From DAIODI01 sp046349255 (GTDB lineage Bacteria; Pseudomonadota; Alphaproteobacteria; Rhizobiales; Aestuariivirgaceae), in assembly GCA_046349255.1 (NCBI GenBank), contig JAXMCR010000003.1, positions 372,001-436,000 on the forward strand: 64,000 nt of DNA. Reading direction: 5' to 3'. Positions 51,873 to 62,978 of this stretch are shown piece after piece (the stretch's first letter is position 1; each line of letters begins with the position of its first letter). The translations under genes and the position numbers were made by a program. Under the pieces are notes generated by a model that was not told where the DNA came from, did no database searches, and saw only the letters and a program-made list of their open reading frames with translations.

Positions 51873-53112
51873 GGGGCGCTTTCAGGAGATCGTAGAGGAA
51901 CGCGACGCTGCGCCGGTGGTCGAACTCGGTCCGCACGCGCTGCTCCGCCGCCGCGCCGAGGCGTGCCCTGAGGTCCGGGTTCTGACCGAGCAGCAGGATC
52001 GCGCGCGACAGCGCTTCCGGCTGGTCCGGCTCGACGAGGTAGCCCGTTTCGTCATGCGTGATGAGTTCCGGCACGCCCGATACCGTCGTCGAGATCGAGG
52101 CGAGGCGCTGGCTCGCCGCCTCCACCAGCACGTTCGGCACGCCGTCGCGATCGCCGTCGGCGGCCACGCGGCAGGGGAGGACGAAGAGATCGGACTCGCG
52201 GTAGAGCGCCAGCACCCCCGTCTGCGGCAGCGAACCCTTCCACGTGATCCGATCCATGAGGCCCAGGCGCTCGGCCTGCGCCTTCAGTTTGTCGATCACC
52301 GGCCCGTAGCCCACGTGCGTCAGCCGCCAGTGGAAGTCGGCGGGAAGTGCGGCAAGCGCGTCGAACAGCGTGTCGAGGCCCTTCTTTTCCACCGCCCGGG
52401 CAACGCTCAATATCCGGACGGGATTGCCGGGGTCCGCGCCGTCGCGTCGCGACACATCCGTGGTGCGCGGCCCGAAGCGGTCGAGGTCCAAGCCGTGGTA
52501 GGAGAGGTAGACGCGCGCATCCCCGTCGGCGAGCGATTTCAGCCGGTCGAAGGCGTGACCCGAACAGGTGACGACCCAGTGTGCGTGTTCGAGCTTGTCG
52601 GCGAGGTCCCAGTCGGGGCTCGTCCAGATGTCCTTGGCATGTGCCGACGCTGACCACGGCTTGTCGGTGAGCATCTCGAGATAGCGAACGACGGAGGCGG
52701 GCTTATGCAGGAAATGCGCGTGGAACGCCCGGTATCGGTCCGCGTGCCGCGTGGCGATGACCATCGCCTGCACGAAGCGGCGCACGCGGCCAACGGTGAG
52801 GTCCCGTCGATAGTCGCGGAAGAACTGGCTGCGGGCGCGCTTGTAGCCGGGAAGCTTTCGCGCCTTCCACCAGCCAGCGACGAACTGGGGGAGGCCGGAG
52901 ATCATCGAGTTCGGCAGGTAATGCACCTTGGCCGTGATCTCGCGGTTCACGTCATGGCGCTCTTCGTCAGGGGGCGTGTCGAGGGACAGGATCTCGAAGT
53001 CGAGACCGGCGCGCTCAAGGCCGAGCAGTTCCTGCGCGATGAACGTCTCGGATCGCCGCGGGTAGCAGGTCATCACCACGGCAAGCGGCAGCGGCGCCTC
53101 CGGTGACGTCAA
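51862..53112 (-). CDS. Glycosyltransferase family 4 (WcaL/colanic-acid type)
   Basis: 416 residues. GT4 fold starting LAVVMTCYPRRSETFIAQELLGLERAG, the pattern of WcaL/AmsK-like exopolysaccharide glycosyltransferases, with SAHAKDIW in the acceptor half and E-x7-E motif region DGVPNVLVEAASQRLASISTTV in the donor half. Coupled on both sides: ATGA with the upstream gene at 53109-53112 and 11-bp overlap downstream. Confidence 0.9.
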   Translation of the reverse strand: MTSPEAPLPLAVVMTCYPRRSETFIAQELLGLERAGLDFEILSLDTPPDEERHDVNREITAKVHYLPNSMISGLPQFVAGWWKARKLPGYKRARSQFFRDYRRDLTVGRVRRFVQAMVIATRHADRYRAFHAHFLHKPASVVRYLEMLTDKPWSASAHAKDIWTSPDWDLADKLEHAHWVVTCSGHAFDRLKSLADGDARVYLSYHGLDLDRFGPRTTDVSRRDGADPGNPVRILSVARAVEKKGLDTLFDALAALPADFHWRLTHVGYGPVIDKLKAQAERLGLMDRITWKGSLPQTGVLALYRESDLFVLPCRVAADGDRDGVPNVLVEAASQRLASISTTVSGVPELITHDETGYLVEPDQPEALSRAILLLGQNPDLRARLGAAAEQRVRTEFDHRRSVAFLYDLLKAPHAG

Positions 53113-54320
53113 AGGCCGCCTTCGATCGCGGTGAGACGTGGAAGGGCGCGCTGCTCGAGCCAGCCGCCGACGACCTCGCAGATCGTGTCGAGGCCGGAGA
53201 GGTTCAGGTCGCGCCCGTTCTGCGACGGACGCGACCGCGATGGCAGCCGGGACAGTGCCGCCGAGAGTTTCGCCGGGTCACGCGATTCCTCCGGCGACAT
53301 CATGTCGGCGAGGCCGAGTTCCGCGGCGCGCGTCGCCCGGATCAGTTGCTCCTCGCGCGGGCGCACGCGCGGAATGATCAGCGACGGCTTGTCGAACGAC
53401 AGGATCTCGCAGAACGTGTTGTAGCCGCCCATGCCGACGACGCCAGCCGCGCCGGCGATGAGGGTCTCCATGCGGTTGTCGAACTCGATCACGGTGACGT
53501 TCTCGAGATTCTTCGCTTCGCCGCGGATCGAGTCGCGTTCTTCCGCCGGCATCAGCGGTCCGAGCACGAGCAGGGCAGGGAGGAGAGGCGCCGAGGGCGT
53601 GCGGTAGGCGGCGAGCACGTCATGCATGATGTCGCCGCCGTCGCCGCCACCGCCCGCGGTGACGAGGATGTACTCGCCCTGCGGCTGGTTGGACGTCGAT
53701 GGCGCCGTCGGCATCGAGCGCTGCAGGAAGCCCGTGAACAGCATGCGCGAGCGAAGCCCAGAGGGCAGGTCGAAGCCCGTCAACGGGTCCCAGAAGTCGC
53801 GCGGGCCGTAGACCCAGATCGAATCGTAGAGCGAGTCGATACGGCGTACGACGTCGTGCCTTGCCCACTCGTTCGAGAGGAGTTCCGGCGAATCCATCAC
53901 GTCCCGCAGGCCGAGGGCCAGCACCGTGCCATGCGCCTTGAGATAGGAGAGCGTCTCGACCAGTTCGCCGCGCAGGCCCAGCGGCTCCTTGTCGACGATC
54001 AGGATGTCGGGGCGGTAGGACTCTGCGGTGAGCCGGATGATCGACTGGCGCAGCTCCAGCGTTTCCTGGAGGTCGATGTGCTGGGCGATCGAGGTGTATT
54101 CGCCGTTGTAGAGCTTGATGACGGAGGGGATCTTCACGAAGTCCACGCGGGCGCGGAAGTCGAACGCGCCGGCGATGGGGGAGCCCGACACGATGAGGAC
54201 GTGCAGCCCCTTGAACTGTTCGACGAGCGCATGCGCGATCGTCCGGCAACGGCGCAGGTGCCCGAGGCCGAACGTATCATGGCTGTACATCAGGATGCGC
54301 GCATTCCCCAAACGCCGCAT
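53109..54320 (-). CDS. MurG-like predicted glycosyltransferase (COG4671 type)
   Basis: 403 residues. First of the three coupled glycosyltransferases. N-terminal ARILMYSHDTFGLGHLRRCRTIAHALVE is the hallmark of COG4671-type predicted glycosyltransferases; the donor half has TAGGGGDGG and VVGMGGYNTFCEILSF followed by PRVRPREEQLIRA. Although it resembles the product of the third gene, identity appears low, so they probably transfer different sugars. Confidence 0.88.
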   Translation of the reverse strand: MRRLGNARILMYSHDTFGLGHLRRCRTIAHALVEQFKGLHVLIVSGSPIAGAFDFRARVDFVKIPSVIKLYNGEYTSIAQHIDLQETLELRQSIIRLTAESYRPDILIVDKEPLGLRGELVETLSYLKAHGTVLALGLRDVMDSPELLSNEWARHDVVRRIDSLYDSIWVYGPRDFWDPLTGFDLPSGLRSRMLFTGFLQRSMPTAPSTSNQPQGEYILVTAGGGGDGGDIMHDVLAAYRTPSAPLLPALLVLGPLMPAEERDSIRGEAKNLENVTVIEFDNRMETLIAGAAGVVGMGGYNTFCEILSFDKPSLIIPRVRPREEQLIRATRAAELGLADMMSPEESRDPAKLSAALSRLPSRSRPSQNGRDLNLSGLDTICEVVGGWLEQRALPRLTAIEGGL

Positions 54321-54440
54321 CGCTCAATCCCCTCACTCGACTCCCGGAGCGGTTCCGGGCCTTTCACGCCGTCGTGACGACCGCAGTATGCACGACCGCC
54401 GGACGGTTTGCACCGGACAAAAATTGTCTATTCCGGACAA

Positions 54441-55646
54441 TCACTTGTACGGGTCCGCGGCGTCGCGCAGCCCATCGCCCAGGAAGTTGAAGGCGAGGAT
54501 CACGAGGATCACCGGGATCACCGGCAGCATCAGCCACGGATAGAGCGCGACGACGTTGATGTTCTGCGCCTCGGTGAGCAGCACGCCCCAGCTGGTGATG
54601 GGGGGTCTCAGGCCGAAGCCCAGGAACGACAGCGCCGTTTCGCCAAGGATCATGCCCGGAATGGCGATCGTCGCGGTTGCGATCAGATGCGACATGAAGC
54701 CGGGGATCAGGTGCCGGCCGATGATGCGGGCAGGCCTTGCCCCCATCAGCTGCGCGGCGAGCACGTAATCTTCCTCGCGCAAGGACAGGAGTTTGGAACG
54801 TACTGCGCGCGCAAGTCCCGTCCAGTCGAGGAGGCCCAGGATCAGCGTGATGCCGAGGTAGACAAGAAGCGGCGACCAGCTGGCCGGCATGATTGCGGCG
54901 AGCGCAAGCCACAGCGGAATGTGCGGGATCGACTGCAGCACCTCGATGATGCGCTGGACGATCATGTCCACCCAGCCGCCGTAGTATCCGGCGAGACCGC
55001 CGATCACGATGCCGAGGATGAAGCTGACCGAGACGCCGAACAGGCCGATGGTGAGCGAGATGCGCGCCCCGTAGAGGATGCGGGAGAGCATGTCGCGTCC
55101 CAGTCGATCGGTCCCTAGCAGGTACAGCGTGCCGCCTTCGGATGGACACATGAGGTGCGTCTTCGACGGGATCAGCCACAGGAACTTGTACGGCTCGCCC
55201 TGGCAGAAGAAGCGGATGGGGAACACCTTCGAGGTGTCGACCGTGTAGACGCGCTTCAGGTTCTCCATGTCGAGCGTGTAGCTTGTGCCGTAGACGAACG
55301 GCCCGACGAACTGTCCGTCGTTGAACAGATGCACGCGCTGCGGCGGCATGTGGATGTGGTCGACGTCGCGCCGGTTCAGCGAATAGGGCGCCAGGAATTC
55401 GGTGAACAGGATCGACGAGTAGAGGATGGCGAGGAACACGCCCGACCACACCGCGATCTTGTGCTTGCGGAACTTCCACCACATCAGCTTCCACTGGGAA
55501 GCGAGGTAGACGTTCTCCTGCTCCTTCGAGATCCGCTCGACCGAGCGCGGGTCGAACGGCGCCGTCGAGACGTAGTGCTCCATCGGCGCCCCCGGCGCGG
55601 GGATGGGGCTCGTCGCGAAGTCGCTTTTCTCGGCGACCATCGTCAT
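54441..55646 (-). CDS. Oligopeptide-type ABC transporter permease (DppC-like)
   Basis: 401 residues, about 100 more than typical DppC/OppC. N-terminal cytoplasmic tail, first helix (AVWSGVFLAILYSSILFTEFLAPY), then an unusually long extracytoplasmic segment (about 95-190) before the DRLGRDMLSRILYGARISL motif that starts the permease core; EAA loop EEDYVLAAQLMGA. The ATG overlaps the stop of the partner permease. Last gene of the operon. Confidence 0.92.
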   Translation of the reverse strand: MTMVAEKSDFATSPIPAPGAPMEHYVSTAPFDPRSVERISKEQENVYLASQWKLMWWKFRKHKIAVWSGVFLAILYSSILFTEFLAPYSLNRRDVDHIHMPPQRVHLFNDGQFVGPFVYGTSYTLDMENLKRVYTVDTSKVFPIRFFCQGEPYKFLWLIPSKTHLMCPSEGGTLYLLGTDRLGRDMLSRILYGARISLTIGLFGVSVSFILGIVIGGLAGYYGGWVDMIVQRIIEVLQSIPHIPLWLALAAIMPASWSPLLVYLGITLILGLLDWTGLARAVRSKLLSLREEDYVLAAQLMGARPARIIGRHLIPGFMSHLIATATIAIPGMILGETALSFLGFGLRPPITSWGVLLTEAQNINVVALYPWLMLPVIPVILVILAFNFLGDGLRDAADPYK

Positions 55647-56644
55647 TTCGTGCTGCCTCCCTGGAGGCGGATGCGCGGATCGAGCGCCGCGAGCGCAAGG
55701 TCCGAGATCAGGACGCCGATGACGGTGAGGAAGGCGAGGAACATCAGGAACGAGCCTGCGAGGTACATGTCCTGGCTCTGCAGCGCCTTGATCAGCATCG
55801 GCCCGGTCGTCTCGAGCGACAGGACGATGGCAGTGATCTCCGCGCCCGAAATGATCGACGGCAGGATCGAGCCGATATCGGAGATGAAGAAGTTGAGCGA
55901 CATGCGCAGTGGATACTTCACCAGCGCGCGGAACGGCGGCAGGCCCTTCGCCTTCGCCGTCACCACGTACTGCTTCTGCAATTCATCGAGCAGGTTGGCG
56001 CGAAGCCTGCGGATCATGCCCGCGGTGCCGGACGTGCCGATGATGATCACCGGAATCCAGATGTGCGCGAGGATCGACTTCGCCTTCTCCCAGCTCATCG
56101 GCTCGTTCACGTACTGCGGGTCCATCAGGTGCCCGAGCGAGGTGCCGAACCAGACGTTGGCGAGGTACATGAAGACGAGCGCGAGCAGGAAGTTCGGCGT
56201 CGCAAGGCCGAGGAGCCCGAGAAACGTAAGTCCGTAGTCGCTCCAGCTGTACTGATGCGTCGCCGAGTAGATGCCGATCGGAAACGCGATCAGCCATGTG
56301 AACACGATAGTCATGAAGCTCACGAGCACGGTGAGCCATAGTCGATCGCCGACCACTTCCGACACCGGCAGCTGGTACTCGAACGAGTAGCCGAAGTCGC
56401 CCTGCAGCATGCCCGCCACCCAGTAGAAGTAGCGCTGGATCGGCGGCTTGTCGAAACCGTACTCGGCGCGCAGCGTCTCGATCTGCTTCATGTCGACCTG
56501 CTCGCCGGACGCTTGCAGTTCGGCGATGTAGCTCTCGAAGTAGTCGCCCGGCGGCAGCTCGATGATCGTGAAGATCAGGGCGCTGATGATGACCAGCGTC
56601 GGCACCATCATCGCGATGCGCCAGAGGATATAGCGGAGCATCAC
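55643..56644 (-). CDS. Oligopeptide-type ABC transporter permease (DppB-like)
   Basis: 333 residues. Starts MMLRYILWRIAMMVPTLVIISALIF, typical DppB/OppB first helix, followed by a long periplasmic loop and five further helices; EAA-like loop KQYVVTAKAKGLPPF. Heterodimer partner of the DppC-like protein. 4-bp overlaps at both ends (ATGA). Confidence 0.93.
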   Translation of the reverse strand: MMLRYILWRIAMMVPTLVIISALIFTIIELPPGDYFESYIAELQASGEQVDMKQIETLRAEYGFDKPPIQRYFYWVAGMLQGDFGYSFEYQLPVSEVVGDRLWLTVLVSFMTIVFTWLIAFPIGIYSATHQYSWSDYGLTFLGLLGLATPNFLLALVFMYLANVWFGTSLGHLMDPQYVNEPMSWEKAKSILAHIWIPVIIIGTSGTAGMIRRLRANLLDELQKQYVVTAKAKGLPPFRALVKYPLRMSLNFFISDIGSILPSIISGAEITAIVLSLETTGPMLIKALQSQDMYLAGSFLMFLAFLTVIGVLISDLALAALDPRIRLQGGSTK

Positions 56645-58541
56645 TGCGCCTCCGTCGCGTAGAAGAACGTGTCCGGCATGTAGACGCCGAGATAGGCGGT
56701 GGGGTCGTAGCCGAAGAGGCCGTTGGTCGGCACGTTCCTGAGCTTGCTGTTGTAGACGAGCGGTTGCAGCGTGCTCGCCACCGTGCCGATCGAGTAGACA
56801 CCATCAGTCCATAGGCCCAGCATCTTCTTCCAAACGGCGGCTCGTTCCTCGGGCGTCGCGCTCGTGCGCCACTCGCCCAAAAGGTCGACGAGCTGCTTGG
56901 CTTCCGGCAGGTCAGGCGCCTGGCCGCCCGAGCCGCCCGACTGGTAGTAGATGCCCCACAGCGGCCACTGGAGCTGCACTTCCGAGGTGGGCGCGAGAGC
57001 CGAGGGATTCATGTCGGCCGTCGGGATGCCGTTGTCCATGCCGGACCAGACGCCCATCATCACCTGTCCGCCGATCGTGCGGCTGCGGAACACGTCGCGC
57101 TGGGTCGAACGCGGGAAAAGCTTTACGCCGATCTCCTGCCAGTGGTCGTGAATGAGCTCGAGCACGTCGAGTTCGCTCTTGTTCTCGCCCGCGGTCTCGA
57201 CGATCAGCTCGAGACGGCGTCCGTCCGGAAGCAGGCGGAACCCTTCCTCGTCGCGCTTGGTGAGCCCCATCTCGTCGAGGAGCCGGTTGGCTTCGCCCGG
57301 GTCGAACGCCGCCCACTTCTCGGCGTACTCGGTCTCGAACATCGGGCTTTCGGGAAGGATGGTGTCGGCCGCGGGCCGCCCGAGGCCGAAGTAGACCGCC
57401 TGGTTGATCTCGTGACGGTTGATCGCAAGCGACAGCGCCCGGCGGAATCGCACGTCGCGGAAGATGTCGCGCCACACGGGGTCGCTGTAGTTGAGGTTCG
57501 GCAGGATCGAGACGCGCGACCCCTGGACGCGCTTCCACAGCGCCACCTTCACGGGGTGGATCTTCTCGGCTTCCTTCAGGAACGTGTAATCCTCGAACTC
57601 GATGTAGCGCGACTGGAGATCGCTTTCGCCCGCGCCGGTCTTCGCCGGAATGAGGGTCGTCGTGCTCACGCCCAGCACGTACTTGTCGACGTACGGCAGC
57701 TGCTGGCCGGCGGTGTCGACGCGGTGGAAGTAGGGGTTCCGGACGAACACGAACTGCTCGGCCGGCGGCGGCGTCGTGTTCACCCACGGATCGAGCGTGG
57801 GCAGGTCCGGGTTCTCCGGCCGGTTCTGGCGGCCCATGCGGATATGCAGCTGCTTCCAGTTCTTGAGCTTGCTCGCCTTGACCAGCTTCTCGAGCTTGTC
57901 CTTGTCCTGGTACTTCTTGTGGAACTGCTTGAGGTAGTGCGCCGGCAAAAGAAGGGCGGGCGGCGCGGGCGCGGCGAGCGTCGGCAGGAAGTCGGGATTC
58001 GGCTTGTCCCAGGTGAAGCGCACCGTCTGCTCGTCGATCACCTCGAACTTCGGCGGCTTGCCGTCGACGAGGAGTTCCCGCGGCACGCCGCCCGGGTTCA
58101 GGTCCTCGTTCAGCATCACGTCTTCCCAGGCGTACCGGAAGTCCTCGCTTGTCACCGGCTGGCCGTCGGACCAGCGATGCCCCTTGCGCAGCTTGAGCGT
58201 GAAGATGCGGGCCTCGTCGACGGTGTAGGAGGCGAGAATGTCAGGCACGAAGTTCAGGTGCTCGTCGTAGCCGACGAGACGGGCGTACCCGTTGATCGAC
58301 ATGAAGCGGATGTCCTTCTGGCCGCCGATCAGGGTGCGGATCGTGCCGCCGGGCTTGCCAACCTCGCGGCCCATGGCCTTCAGGTCGATGACGCGCGGCT
58401 CCGCCGGCACGCGCTGGTCGACGGGGGGAAGCTTGCCCGCCTTCACGTCGGCTTCGAGCGATGGAGTCTCGGCATAGGCGAACGCGAGCGCGGGCGACAG
58501 CAACGCGACGAGGGCCAGCGCCAGTGCGGCAAACACGCTCC

Positions 58542-58545
<4 letters not shown>
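56641..58545 (-). CDS. Peptide/solute ABC transporter substrate-binding protein
   Basis: 634 residues, larger than most family 5 binding proteins. Signal peptide MRSVFAALALALVALLSPALAFA. The SBP_bac_5 pattern is visible (FTLKLRKGHRWSDGQPVTSEDFRYAWEDVM; FRRALSLAINRHEINQAVYFG). No lipobox, so soluble in the periplasm. The ligand could be a peptide or another large solute. Coupled by ATGA to the ATPase upstream and the permease downstream. Confidence 0.92.
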
Positions 58546-60443
<1,898 letters not shown>

Positions 60444-60509
60444 GGGGCGGTGATGTCAGGCTGCCGGAGTGTGACTGGCGACGCAGCGCGTGCAGGCGGA
60501 AGGAGCAAA

Positions 60510-60523
60510 CTCCGTATACGGAG
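60510..60523. promoter_or_regulatory. 14-bp palindrome upstream of the peptide ABC operon
   Basis: CTCCGTATACGGAG is a perfect dyad about 70 bp before the fused-ATPase start and ~190 bp after the aminotransferase stop. Its GTATAC core resembles operators of some GntR-family repressors. No regulator gene is adjacent. Confidence 0.4.
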
Positions 60524-60706
60524 CACTCTGCGGTGACAAGGAGTCTCTTTCGTCCATCGCGGTCAACACAGCCTGTCCAGGAACAGAACCTTGCGATTCT
60601 GCTTCTTCAATCCCCCTGCTTCCCGCACCGAACGCTGCAACAACCTCAGATGGGCCGCAAGCGAACTTTTTGCTGGACAGGCTCGAGCGAGCCGCCGTTG
60701 CAGCCG

Positions 60707-61867
60707 TCACTGACTTGCAACAAAGCGTGCCGCGACCTCGTGCATCAGCGCGCCGTCGACATTGGCGAAGGCGAGCCGGAGGCAACTTTCCTGGCCGGGG
60801 CCGAACATCTCGCCGGGCATCACGAGCATGTTCTGCTCGTGCGCAAGACGCTTGGCGAGCGCCGTCGCGACGCCGGGGTCGTTCCCGAACGGATGGCGCA
60901 CGTAGGCGAAGTATGCGCCGGAACTTAGGAGCGTGTAGCGGAGGTCGGGCCGCTGGAACGCTTCGAGCAGCGCCGCGCGCCGCGAATCCATGAGGCGCCG
61001 TTTCTCATCCTTCCACTTGGACAGGTGCTTCAGGCCGTAGAGCGCCGCCCCTTGGGCGATCTTCGGCGCGCAGATCGTCACGCAGTCGAGCAGCTTCTCG
61101 ACGGTCGCGATCATCTCCGGGCCCGCGATGACGGAACCCACCCGGTAGCCTGCCAGCGCGTAGGCCTTGGAGAAGCTGTAGAGCTGGACCAGCGTCTGGC
61201 GCCAGTCGGGTTGGTCGAACAGGCGGTGCGGCGGAACCTCCGGCGCAAGGTAGTCGCGGTAGGTCTCGTCCACGATCAGCGCGATGCCGCGGGCCTTCGC
61301 GAGATCGTAGAACGCCTCGATCAGCGCCGGCGGGTAGGTGGCACCGGTCGGGTTGTTCGGGGTCACGAGCACGATCGCCCGCGTGCGTTCGTCGATCAGC
61401 GCCGCCGCGGCGGCAGGGTCGGGCATGCAAGTCGCGGGATCGGTCCCAAGCGGGCGGAGTTCGATCCGCTGCATGTCGAGCCACATCTGGTGATTGAAGT
61501 ACCAGGGTACCGGCAGGATGACGTTGTCGCCGGGCCGCGCGACGGCCGACGCCGCGACGCAGAACGCCTGGTTGCAGCCGGCGGTGATCGCTACATCGTC
61601 CTCGGCGACGGATCCGCCATGCGCCCCCATCGCGGCCGCGAGCGCGGCGCGCAAGGGCTCGATGCCGACGACCCCCGTGTAGCCGCTCGTATCCTCGGCG
61701 AGCGCCAGGCGCGCAATTTCCTCGCGCAGTTGCGGCGCGGGCGGATAGCTCGGCACCGCCTGGCTCATGTTGATGAAGGAGAGGTTCGAGGGTTCCTTGC
61801 GGATCCAACTCGCCGCCTCGATCACCGGCGCTCCGGGAATGGCGGTCACGGCATCGTTCAGAAGCAT
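60707..61867 (-). CDS. Class I/II pyridoxal-phosphate aminotransferase
   Basis: 386 residues from the ATG at 61867; the open frame upstream is antisense to the oxidoreductase gene. Fold type I aminotransferase: NNPTGATYP, Asp/Tyr pair in IVDETYRDYL, PLP lysine in YSFSKAYALAGYR, Arg that binds the substrate carboxylate near the end in CLRLAFANV. Amino donor unknown; the group includes aspartate-type and alanine/aromatic aminotransferases. Next gene upstream is divergent. Confidence 0.92.
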   Translation of the reverse strand: MLLNDAVTAIPGAPVIEAASWIRKEPSNLSFINMSQAVPSYPPAPQLREEIARLALAEDTSGYTGVVGIEPLRAALAAAMGAHGGSVAEDDVAITAGCNQAFCVAASAVARPGDNVILPVPWYFNHQMWLDMQRIELRPLGTDPATCMPDPAAAAALIDERTRAIVLVTPNNPTGATYPPALIEAFYDLAKARGIALIVDETYRDYLAPEVPPHRLFDQPDWRQTLVQLYSFSKAYALAGYRVGSVIAGPEMIATVEKLLDCVTICAPKIAQGAALYGLKHLSKWKDEKRRLMDSRRAALLEAFQRPDLRYTLLSSGAYFAYVRHPFGNDPGVATALAKRLAHEQNMLVMPGEMFGPGQESCLRLAFANVDGALMHEVAARFVASQ

Positions 61868-62002
61868 GGGCAATCCTTGTCCGGCGGCATTCACAGGGGC
61901 CGTCCGCTCTGGCAGGGTGAGGATCGAGGGCGGGGCCGGTTTGTTTACCGCGCGCCGCCGCCGTTCGGAAGCCATCTCGATAGACCGGAGACGTTTAGAG
62001 CC

Positions 62003-62974
62003 ATGCGCGCCATCCGCTTTCACACCGTCGGGGGACCGGAGGTCCTGAAGCTCGAGAACGTCGACGTGCCGGCGCCCGGTCCGGGTGAGATCCAGATCCG
62101 GCAGAAGGCGATCGGCCTCAACTACATCGACACGTACCACCGGTCGGGCCTCTATCCCGTGCCGCTGCCGTCCGGCATCGGGCTCGAGGGGGCGGGCGAG
62201 GTGGTGGCCGTCGGGCAGGGCGTCACCGCCTTCAAGGTCGGCGACCGCGCCGCCTACGGCGTCGGTCCGCTCGGCGGCTATGCGGAACTGCGCAACTTCC
62301 CCGCCGGCCGGGCCGTGAAGATCCCGGACGGGATCACGGACGAGCAGGCCGCGGGCATGATGCTGAAGGGCATGACGGCCCGCTACCTGCTGCGCGCCAC
62401 CTACGTCGTGAAGGCGGGCGAGACGATCCTGCTCCACGCGGCGGCTGGCGGCGTCGGCTTGATCCTCAGCCAGTGGGCGAAGGCTCTGGGCGCGACCGTC
62501 ATCGGCACGGTGGGCTCGGAGGAGAAGGGCAAGCTCGCCCGCGCCAACGGCTGCGACCACATCATCCTCTACGGCACCGAGGACGTCGCCAAGCGCGTGC
62601 GGGAGATCACCGGCGGCGCGGGCGTACCCGTGGTCTACGACGGCGTCGGCCAGGCGACACTGATGGCCTCGCTCGACAGCCTGAAGCCGCGCGGCCTGCT
62701 CGTGAGCTACGGCAACGCCTCCGGCCCGGTGAAGGCGCTCGACCTCGGCCTCCTGTCGCAGAAGGGCTCGCTCTACGTCACGCGGCCGACGCTGATGGCC
62801 TACGTCGCGAGCGACGCGGAGCTGCAGGAGACGGCGAAGGACCTGTTCGACGTCGTGAAGAGCGGCAAGGTGAAGATCGAGGTGAACCAGCGCTACCGGC
62901 TGGAGGACGCCCAGAAGGCGCACCGCGACCTCGAATCTCGCGCGACGACAGGGTCGACGATCCTGATCCCCTGA
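62003..62974 (+). CDS. Quinone oxidoreductase (zeta-crystallin-like MDR)
   Basis: 323 residues from the ATG at 62003 (MRAIRFHTVGGPEVLK). Zinc-free medium-chain reductase: LNYIDTYHRSGLYPVPLPSGIGLEGAGEV near the N-terminus is the QOR signature, and the NADPH loop AAAGGVGLILSQWAK lies at about 150. One-electron reduction of quinones with NADPH, probably antioxidant. Divergent from the aminotransferase. Confidence 0.94.
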   Translation: MRAIRFHTVGGPEVLKLENVDVPAPGPGEIQIRQKAIGLNYIDTYHRSGLYPVPLPSGIGLEGAGEVVAVGQGVTAFKVGDRAAYGVGPLGGYAELRNFPAGRAVKIPDGITDEQAAGMMLKGMTARYLLRATYVVKAGETILLHAAAGGVGLILSQWAKALGATVIGTVGSEEKGKLARANGCDHIILYGTEDVAKRVREITGGAGVPVVYDGVGQATLMASLDSLKPRGLLVSYGNASGPVKALDLGLLSQKGSLYVTRPTLMAYVASDAELQETAKDLFDVVKSGKVKIEVNQRYRLEDAQKAHRDLESRATTGSTILIP

Positions 62975-62978
62975 AGCG

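Noticed and set aside
54412..54442. Repeated CCGGACAA with partial inverted repeat between two operons
   Set aside because: Only a 6-bp imperfect stem without T-run; not convincing as a terminator.
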